In this document: positions 22,549 to 27,614 of the stretch, piece after piece
How positions within the stretch are numbered: the first letter of the stretch is position 1
Layout of the letters: every line of letters starts with the position of its first letter
Notes under the pieces: generated by a model
The model's input: the letters and a program-made list of their open reading frames with translations, nothing else
Databases searched by the model: none
Told to the model about the DNA's origin: nothing
Translations under genes and position numbers: made by a program
DNA from: an uncultured bacterium
GTDB lineage: Bacteria; Bacillota_I; Bacilli_A; RF39; UBA660
Assembly: GCA_949286645.1 (NCBI GenBank)
Contig: CASEDN010000132.1
Location: 1-27,614 of the forward strand
Length of the DNA stretch: 27,614 nt
Direction of reading: 5' to 3'

Positions 22549-23247
22549 ATGAGTGATTATGAATTTAAAGAAGAGGTAATGAGAAAAGCTGATAAAAGGG
22601 TGGTAGAGCAAGTAGTAATGTATTTAAAACATCTTGCAATTCACTATAATTTACCTTATAAAGAACTATCTAAACTACAAGATACATTTCTTTATAACTA
22701 TGTAGAATTATCTAAATATCAAAAAGATGATATAAAGCTAGTATTAAAGCAAAAAAATTGTAACCAACAAGCTTTATTAAATGAGTGTATTTATGAAGCT
22801 TTATCATCTAATCCTTTAATTAAATTAGAAGATGTTCCACTTATAAATAAAGTAACTAATGATAAATATAAAATGATATTAGAAACAACAGTTGGAACGA
22901 TTAGATTAGGAAAAGCAAGTGAATATTTTAAAGATACTAAATCATCATACATCTTTAATAAAAAACTAGCTGGTGAGTGTTTTGATAGAACTTTAGAGTT
23001 TGTTAGAGAAAATGAAGAGTATGATGCTGTCGCAAGTTATATACCTAATATCTTTGTAGGAGGACATTACCATGCTTATGCTAAATGTAATGATACTATT
23101 GTAGATTCTGCTAGTAATACAATTTACTTTGATAATACAGGAGAATTAATAGAACAAGGCGATATTATTCTTACTGATAAATATTCTAATATTGGTGGAG
23201 AAATAGGAGAAGAAACACCTCATCTTTTAAAGAGGGCTTTAAAATAA
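22549..23247 (+). CDS. Unknown protein with possible Cys-His-Asp catalytic triad
   Basis: I do not recognise this 232-residue soluble protein. The first ~100 residues are helical and charged. The C-terminal part has AGECFDRT (Cys144), VGGHYHAYAK (His173/His175) and IVDSASN (Asp186) in the order and spacing of transglutaminase/papain-like thiol hydrolases. It ends with a short strand-rich tail (GELIEQGDIILTD). I infer a cytoplasmic cysteine peptidase or transglutaminase-like enzyme, but the fold is not proven. It starts at an ATG after AAAAGGGG(A)TGAGG. It is a single-gene unit, convergent with the helical protein, and its stop lies in the shared terminator. Confidence 0.72.
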   Translation: MSDYEFKEEVMRKADKRVVEQVVMYLKHLAIHYNLPYKELSKLQDTFLYNYVELSKYQKDDIKLVLKQKNCNQQALLNECIYEALSSNPLIKLEDVPLINKVTNDKYKMILETTVGTIRLGKASEYFKDTKSSYIFNKKLAGECFDRTLEFVRENEEYDAVASYIPNIFVGGHYHAYAKCNDTIVDSASNTIYFDNTGELIEQGDIILTDKYSNIGGEIGEETPHLLKRALK

Positions 23248-23280
23248 CTACTGAACTTAAATGCTCAGTAGTTTTCTTTT
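23246..23280. terminator. Bidirectional terminator of two convergent genes
   Basis: A 9-bp stem AACTACTGA/TCAGTAGTT (23246-23254 with 23265-23273) is followed by TTCTTTT on the plus side. The plus stop (23245-23247) overlaps the stem; the minus stop is at 23279-23281. It resembles the hairpin at 5995-6022. Confidence 0.82.
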
Positions 23281-23719
23281 ACAAATATTCTTTTAATTTT
23301 TTAATAATATCATCTTGAAAATCTTTAAAGTCATTAGCAAGTTCTAAGACTTTATCATCGATTTCTTTATCTTTATACTTCGCTAACTTCTTCTCTAAAT
23401 CGATACTTCCCATAGATACACCTTTAATAAGCATATCAGCCATTGCCGAATCACTATTATCATCCCTAACTTCTTTATCAATACCCATATTAGCCATAAC
23501 TTTAGAAACAATACCATTCTTTTCTTTTTTACAGTTATTCTTATTTAATATCTTTTTAGCATCTTTAAAATATCTTTCATAACCTTTAATAATATCTTCA
23601 ACAGTATCTTTAATCTTGTTATCCTTTTTCTCTAAAGTATTACTAAGCTTAGTTAAAGTAGAAATAGCCATTTCACTATCTTTATAAATATGATTAACAA
23701 TTTCTAAACTTTCATCCAT
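23279..23719 (-). CDS. Unknown all-helical protein
   Basis: A 146-residue protein predicted to be entirely alpha-helical. The segments are MDESLEIVNHIYKDSEMAISTLTKLSNTL, VEDIIKGYERYFKDAKKIL, a middle loop with a Lys-Glu-Lys turn and EVRDDNSDSAMADMLIKGVSMG, then LEKKLAKYKDKEIDDKVLELANDFKDFQDDI. The pattern suits a four-helix (ferritin-like) bundle, but metal ligands are not clearly conserved. It has no signal peptide. The start has AAAGGAA upstream on the minus strand. It could be a small structural or stress protein. I assign no function. Confidence 0.68.
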   Translation of the reverse strand: MDESLEIVNHIYKDSEMAISTLTKLSNTLEKKDNKIKDTVEDIIKGYERYFKDAKKILNKNNCKKEKNGIVSKVMANMGIDKEVRDDNSDSAMADMLIKGVSMGSIDLEKKLAKYKDKEIDDKVLELANDFKDFQDDIIKKLKEYL

Positions 23720-23786
23720 TTAAATCATTCCTTTCATCTTTAATATGAACTTTTTTTATTCTTTTATTCCAAATATTAAGAGAAAT

Positions 23787-23795
23787 TGATATAAT
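23787..23795 (+). promoter_or_regulatory. Extended -10 promoter of the MBL-transporter operon
   Basis: A perfect TGA-TATAAT 25 bases before the ATG at 23821, with TTCCAA (23767-23772) 17 bases upstream. Confidence 0.6.
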
Positions 23796-23820
23796 TAATA
23801 AGGTAGAGGAAGTGGAAAGT

Positions 23821-24447
23821 ATGCTTAAATCCATAAATAATATTTCTATAAATTGCCAGAGTAGTATTAAGATTAGTGATGGCTTAACTATTTATTTTGA
23901 CCCATATGATATAAAAGAAAAAATAAATAATGCCGACTATATTTTCATAACTCATCCACATTGGGACCATTTAGATATAGATTCAATTAATAATATTGCA
24001 AACGAAAAAACTATAATAGTTGGACCATCTAGTGTTATTGAAAAGTTAGATAAAAGTTTAAACTTATTAGAAGTAAAACCTAATATGACTTATAATCTAG
24101 ATAACATTTCTTTTAAGACTATACCTTCTTATAATATAGGACGTGATTATCATCCTAAAGAAGCTTTATATGTTGGATATCTTTTAACTTTTAATGATAT
24201 TACTTACTATATACCAGGAGATACTGATGTAATAGAAGAGTTAAAAGAACTTAATGCAGACGTTATCTTCTTACCCGTAGGAGGAACTTATACAATGAAT
24301 AGGGAAGAAGCAGTAGAACTTGCTAATACAATTAAACCTAAATATGCTATTCCTATTCATTATGGACTTGCCGTAGGAAGTAGAGAAGATGCTAAATACT
24401 TTGTAGATAATTTAAATAAAGAAATAAACAGTAAAATATTTTATTAA
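23821..24447 (+). CDS. Metallo-beta-lactamase fold hydrolase (UlaG-like)
   Basis: A 208-residue metallo-beta-lactamase-superfamily protein. The metal motif THPHWDHLD (H45, H47, D49, H50) is intact. The remaining pieces are YIPGDTDVIEEL for the later Asp and PIHYGLAVGS for the terminal His, giving the set of ligands of a two-metal site. UlaG-type enzymes are phosphodiesterases or lactonases. I start at ATG 23821; a GTG at 23812 would sit only one base from AGAGGA. It is 14 bases ahead of the transporter ATPase gene, so the three genes form an operon. The substrate is unknown. Confidence 0.88.
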   Translation: MLKSINNISINCQSSIKISDGLTIYFDPYDIKEKINNADYIFITHPHWDHLDIDSINNIANEKTIIVGPSSVIEKLDKSLNLLEVKPNMTYNLDNISFKTIPSYNIGRDYHPKEALYVGYLLTFNDITYYIPGDTDVIEELKELNADVIFLPVGGTYTMNREEAVELANTIKPKYAIPIHYGLAVGSREDAKYFVDNLNKEINSKIFY

Positions 24448-24461
24448 AAAGGGGTAGTATA

Positions 24462-25583
24462 ATGATAGAATTTAAAAATGTTTTTAAAAAATATAAAAAT
24501 ACTAATGTTCTTTCTAATATTTCTTTTAAAATAGAAACAGGTAATATTGTTTGTCTAATAGGAGAGAGTGGGTGTGGAAAGACTACTACTTTGAAGATGA
24601 TTAATAGACTAATTAATCCTACTAAAGGACATATTTTAATAGATGGAGAAGATATTAATAATAAAAATGTTATTGAACTTCGAAGAAATATTGGTTATGT
24701 TATCCAACAGACAGGTCTTTTTCCTCATCTTTCAATTAGAGAAAATATTGACTTAATTGCAAGATTAAAGAAGATGCCAGAGGATGAAATTAATAAAAAG
24801 ACTAAAGAAATGATGGATATGGTAGGACTAGATATGTCTTATTTAGATAGATATCCTACAGAATTATCAGGAGGACAACAACAGCGAGTAGGAGTTGCAA
24901 GAGCCTTCTTAACAGATCCATCTATAATACTTATGGATGAGCCATTTTCAGCTTTGGATCCTATGACTAGAAATTCTTTACAAGATGAACTTTTAAGGAT
25001 TCAAGAAAAGTTTAAAAAGACTATTGTCTTTGTTACTCACGATATGGATGAAGCGATTAAAATAGCCGATAAAATATGTATTATGGATGGAGGACATATT
25101 ATTCAGTATGATACACCTGAAAACATTTTAAAATATCCTAAAAATAAATTTGTTAGTGACTTTGTAGGACCTAAAAGAATATGGACATCACCTGAGTTTA
25201 TTAAAGTAAAAGATATTATGTTAAAAAATCCTGTAACTTGTAGAGAAAATTTATCTTTATTTAGATGCCTTACTAAAATGAGAAATCTAAAAGTAGATAC
25301 CCTAATGGTTGTGGATAGTAAGAAAAAATATTTAGGTTCTATTATTATAGATGAATTATCAAAAGATTCTGATTTAAAGAAAAGTGCTAGTAACTATATA
25401 TCTAAAAACTCTATTAGTGTTAAAGAAACAGATTCCCTTGTAGATGTTTTAAATGTTGTTAATAATGCTAAAACAACTACTATTCCTGTAGTTAATTCTA
25501 AAGGAATATTACAAGGCTTAATTACAAGAGGTAGTCTTCTTACTTCCTTAAGTAGTCAATTTCTAGAAGGGAGTGATAAGTAA
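24462..25583 (+). CDS. Osmoprotectant/EgtV-type ABC transporter ATPase with CBS domains
   Basis: A 373-residue ATPase of the glycine-betaine/choline (OpuCA, ProV) family. Walker A is GESGCGKTT (34-42), then the signature LSGGQQQR and the Walker B IILMDEPFSALDP. After the core, residues about 250-370 form two CBS domains (KDIMLKNPVTC and SIIIDELSKD repeat-like strands) that sense ionic strength or nucleotides in OpuA-type transporters. It overlaps the next gene by one base (TAATG). It energises the fused permease-binding protein. The substrate may be betaine, choline, carnitine or ergothioneine; see the next gene. Confidence 0.92.
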   Translation: MIEFKNVFKKYKNTNVLSNISFKIETGNIVCLIGESGCGKTTTLKMINRLINPTKGHILIDGEDINNKNVIELRRNIGYVIQQTGLFPHLSIRENIDLIARLKKMPEDEINKKTKEMMDMVGLDMSYLDRYPTELSGGQQQRVGVARAFLTDPSIILMDEPFSALDPMTRNSLQDELLRIQEKFKKTIVFVTHDMDEAIKIADKICIMDGGHIIQYDTPENILKYPKNKFVSDFVGPKRIWTSPEFIKVKDIMLKNPVTCRENLSLFRCLTKMRNLKVDTLMVVDSKKKYLGSIIIDELSKDSDLKKSASNYISKNSISVKETDSLVDVLNVVNNAKTTTIPVVNSKGILQGLITRGSLLTSLSSQFLEGSDK

Positions 25584-27148
25584 TGGATTTTTTAGAATAT
25601 ATTGGAAATAATATTGATCAAATTATTTCTTTATTAATAGAGCATATTGAACTAACTTTTCTATCAGTCTTACTTGCTATTGTAATAGGAGTTCCTATTG
25701 GTATTTTAATAAGTTATGTTAAAAAGATAAATAAACCTGTTTTAGGTGTTGCAAGCGTTATTCAAGCGATACCTAGTATGGCTCTTTTGGGTTTTGCTAT
25801 TCCTTTTCTTGGAATAGGTACTACCCCTGCAATTGTAATGGTTGTTTTATATTCCTTACTACCCATTATTAAGAACACTTATACAGGTATTAGCAATATT
25901 GATAGTAATATGATAGAGTCTGCAACTGGTATAGGACTAACTAAATGGCAAATACTTGTAAAAATACAAATACCTCTAGCTTTACCAGTAATTATGGCAG
26001 GAATTAGAATTAGTGCTGTTACAGCGGTAGGATTAATGACAATGGCTGCTTTCATCGGAGGTGGAGGTTTAGGATACCTTGTTTTCTCAGGTATTAGAAC
26101 TGTTAATAATTATCAAATACTAGCAGGTGCAATACCAGCTTGTCTACTTGCTTTAGCAGTCGATTACATTATTGGTATAGTTGAAAAACTAGTAACCCCT
26201 ATAAGTCTTCAAAAGGGGAGTGACTTAGATAAAAAATTACTAAAGAAAAAAAGATTCCATCAAAAGATTATCTTAATAGTAACTGCTATTATCTTAGTCA
26301 TAATCTTTGGTTACACATTTTTTTCATCGAATAAAAATGACAATGCTATTGTCGTAGGTAGTAAAGACTTTACAGAACAAAATATTCTTTGTTATATGGT
26401 AAGTGATGCTATTAAAGAAAAGACAGATTATGATGTAGTAGAAAATTGTAATCTAGGTGGTACTCAAGTATGCTTTGAAGCTTTAAAAAGAAGAGATATT
26501 GATTTATATATAGACTATACAGGTACTGTCTATGGAGATACTTTAAACTATGAACCAATTACTGATATAGAAAAAGTTTATAATACTGTTAAGAATGATT
26601 TAAATAGTAAATATAATATTAAAGTATTAGATCAGATGGGCTTTAATAATACCTATACACTTGCAGTTAAACAGGAGACTGCTAATCTTTATAACCTAAA
26701 GACAATGAGTGATTTATCACGTGTTTCAAGTAATCTTGTTATTAGTCCAAGTCTTGAATTTATCAATAGAGAAGATGGACTAGATAGAGTAAATAGTGTA
26801 TATTCTTATAACTTTAATGATGTTATTGGAATAGATGGTAGTCCAAGATACACTGCTTTAATGAATAATGAAAGTGATGTAGTAGATGCCTTTGCAACAG
26901 ATGGCCTATTAAAGAAGTTTAATCTTGTAGTCTTAGAAGATGATAAAAATGCTTTTCCACCATATTATGCAATACCTCTTGTTAGAAGTGATACTTTAGA
27001 AGAATATCCAGAAATAGAAAATGTATTAAGTAATCTTGGTAATAAGTTAAATAATGACATTATGAGTGAATTAAATTATAGAGTAGATGAAATAGGAGAA
27101 AATCCAAGAGATGTTGCAAGAGAATATCTTGATAGTATAGATTTTTAA
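25583..27148 (+). CDS. Fused permease and substrate-binding protein, OpuC/EgtU-type
   Basis: A 521-residue fusion. Residues 1-205 are the permease (about five helices, EAA-type loop ESATGIGLTKWQILVKIQIPL at about 112-132). A helix at 229-247 (IILIVTAIILVIIFGYTFF) crosses the membrane. Residues 255-521 are an OpuAC-type binding domain beginning GSKDFTEQNILCYM, so the receptor is tethered to the cell face. The same fusion is known in Firmicutes for ergothioneine (EgtU) and for choline/betaine (BusAB-like) transporters. The sequence does not settle the ligand. Its domain has YIDYTGTVYGD and NLGGTQVCFEAL. Overlap with the ATPase gene is one base; there is no downstream terminator before the leader RNA. 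Confidence 0.9.
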   Translation: MDFLEYIGNNIDQIISLLIEHIELTFLSVLLAIVIGVPIGILISYVKKINKPVLGVASVIQAIPSMALLGFAIPFLGIGTTPAIVMVVLYSLLPIIKNTYTGISNIDSNMIESATGIGLTKWQILVKIQIPLALPVIMAGIRISAVTAVGLMTMAAFIGGGGLGYLVFSGIRTVNNYQILAGAIPACLLALAVDYIIGIVEKLVTPISLQKGSDLDKKLLKKKRFHQKIILIVTAIILVIIFGYTFFSSNKNDNAIVVGSKDFTEQNILCYMVSDAIKEKTDYDVVENCNLGGTQVCFEALKRRDIDLYIDYTGTVYGDTLNYEPITDIEKVYNTVKNDLNSKYNIKVLDQMGFNNTYTLAVKQETANLYNLKTMSDLSRVSSNLVISPSLEFINREDGLDRVNSVYSYNFNDVIGIDGSPRYTALMNNESDVVDAFATDGLLKKFNLVVLEDDKNAFPPYYAIPLVRSDTLEEYPEIENVLSNLGNKLNNDIMSELNYRVDEIGENPRDVAREYLDSIDF

Positions 27149-27160
27149 GTTTATAAGAAC

Positions 27161-27190
27161 TTGAAAGTGAACTATATTACATGCTAATAT
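27161..27190 (+). promoter_or_regulatory. Promoter of the HMA protein leader
   Basis: TTGAAA (27161-27166) and an extended -10 TGC-TAATAT (27182-27190) are separated by 18 bases. It would start RNA near 27197, so a leader of about 140 bases precedes the ATG. Inverted TTACAT/ATGTAA half-sites (27177-27182, 27195-27200, 27208-27213) surround the -10 and start-point. Confidence 0.65.
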
Positions 27191-27196
27191 TAATAT

Positions 27197-27338
27197 GTAA
27201 AGAAATTTTACATATAAAAAGGGATATCTAGTTTTCCTATGTTAGGTACTACCCTTAAAAGTTATTTTAAGTTATGGTACCAACTAAAACGGTTGGTACT
27301 AATTTTATTTGTGATTATAAAGAAAGGAGAGACTAACA
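27197..27338 (+). promoter_or_regulatory. Structured leader RNA, candidate attenuator or riboswitch
   Basis: The leader contains a first stem AAGGG/CCCTT (27219-27223 with 27252-27256) enclosing TATCTA/TAGGTA (27225-27230 with 27243-27248, one T-G pair). Then a terminator hairpin follows. The 5' arm of that hairpin can instead pair with GTTAGGTACT (27241-27250), which would break the first structure and the terminator. No standard riboswitch core is recognisable. Confidence 0.5.
27275..27311 (+). terminator. Terminator-like hairpin in the leader
   Basis: TGGTACCAAC pairs with GTTGGTACTA (27275-27284 with 27292-27301, one G-T pair) with a 7-base loop. It is followed by a modest T-rich stretch (ATTTTATTTG). 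It could be the terminator of the upstream transporter or part of an attenuator. Confidence 0.6.
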
Positions 27339-27557
27339 ATGAAAATTAAATATAATATTTCTAATATAAAGTGTACTGGTTGTGAGAACAGAATAACGAA
27401 CTCTTTAAAGATGATAAAAGGAGTTAAAAGTGTTCAAGCAGACCATAACAAAGGTGAAGTTATTGTAGAGTTAAAAAATGAAAAAGTAAGTAATGAAGTT
27501 AAAGATTTACTTAATAATTTAGATTTTCCTGTAAATAGTGAAGATATCGTTAAATAA
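27339..27557 (+). CDS. Heavy-metal-associated (HMA) domain protein, copper-chaperone-like
   Basis: A 72-residue single HMA domain. The metal-binding motif is NIKCTGCENRI with Cys-Thr-Gly-Cys at about 12-15, followed by the typical beta-alpha-beta-beta-alpha-beta pattern (ITNSLKMIKGVKSVQADHNKGEVIVEL). It resembles CopZ-type chaperones that bind Cu(I) or other soft metals, although the motif lacks the MxCxxC methionine (it has IKCTGC). It would be cytosolic. No P-type ATPase or CsoR/CopY gene is nearby. It starts with AAAGGAGAG at 27321-27329. It has its own promoter, leader and terminator. Confidence 0.9.
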   Translation: MKIKYNISNIKCTGCENRITNSLKMIKGVKSVQADHNKGEVIVELKNEKVSNEVKDLLNNLDFPVNSEDIVK

Positions 27558-27558
27558 A

Positions 27559-27596
27559 AATACTTGGATAAATTAGTCCAAGTATTCTTTTATTTT
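27559..27596 (+). terminator. Terminator of the HMA gene
   Basis: A 10-bp stem AATACTTGGA/TCCAAGTATT (27559-27568 with 27577-27586) and an 8-base loop are followed by CTTTTATTTT. Confidence 0.88.
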
Positions 27597-27614
27597 GCTA
27601 TAACTATTAACTAA

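Noticed and set aside
27219..27311. T-box or a known riboswitch in the leader
   Set aside because: There is no AGGGTGG T-box core and I see no conserved core of the TPP, SAM, purine, cobalamin, fluoride or preQ1 classes. The downstream gene is not an amino-acid or tRNA-synthetase gene.

Overview
The window is about 27.6 kb of very AT-rich DNA. It reads as a chromosomal piece of an anaerobic, low-GC, Gram-positive bacterium of the Bacilli type, probably an uncultivated gut lineage of the Erysipelotrichales/RF39 kind. The clues are the 3' end of a Gram-positive PolC polymerase, a D-Ala-D-Ala/MurF wall operon, pyruvate formate-lyase with its activase, a YtrA-type GntR/ABC operon, tRNAs with encoded CCA ends and AGGAGG-type ribosome sites. 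TGA is used as a normal stop, so this is not a Mycoplasma-type code. A LysM-GH18 enzyme without signal peptide and a collagen-like protein hint at a spore or cell-surface layer, but this is inference. I see no insertion sequence, prophage or CRISPR array.

Layout. 1-478: end of polC. 575-1463: two tandem paralogous genes of unknown function, bounded on both sides by the same 17-base terminator sequence. 1530-5112: operon of an alpha/beta hydrolase, a membrane-anchored MurF-like ligase and Ddl. 5127-7100 (minus): an unknown, possibly kinase-fold, protein and a TPR glycosyltransferase. 7176-8623: TspO, a collagen-like protein (minus) and a VOC protein. 8624-10673: a ragged accessory stretch with a 38-codon acetyltransferase remnant, an unlisted 54-residue membrane protein, an HExxH protein and a gene split by an in-frame TAA. 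10795-13749: pflB-pflA. 13878-15645: a double-HAD protein and a uracil-DNA-glycosylase-fold protein. 15711-17585: GntR regulator, ABC ATPase and ABC permease. 17627-18977: tRNA-Cys, tRNA-Gly, a 2H phosphoesterase and a GNAT acetyltransferase. 19082-21141: YitT protein and LysM-GH18 protein. 21195-21354 (minus): tRNA-Pro and tRNA-Arg. 21487-23719: galE, a possible Cys-His-Asp hydrolase and a helical protein (minus). 23821-27148: metallo-beta-lactamase-fold protein with a two-gene OpuC/EgtUV-type transporter. 27161-27596: a structured leader RNA followed by a small heavy-metal-associated (HMA) domain protein and its terminator.

Two genome-wide habits are visible. Most transcription units start from an extended -10 promoter close to TGATATAAT with a short 5' leader, often placed directly behind the T-tract of the preceding terminator. 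Many intrinsic terminators are built from the last codons and the stop codon of the gene itself, and convergent genes share one hairpin. The most unusual single element is the leader at about 27197-27338. It has mutually exclusive pairings resembling a terminator/antiterminator switch in front of an orphan HMA gene, and I could not assign it to any riboswitch class I know.
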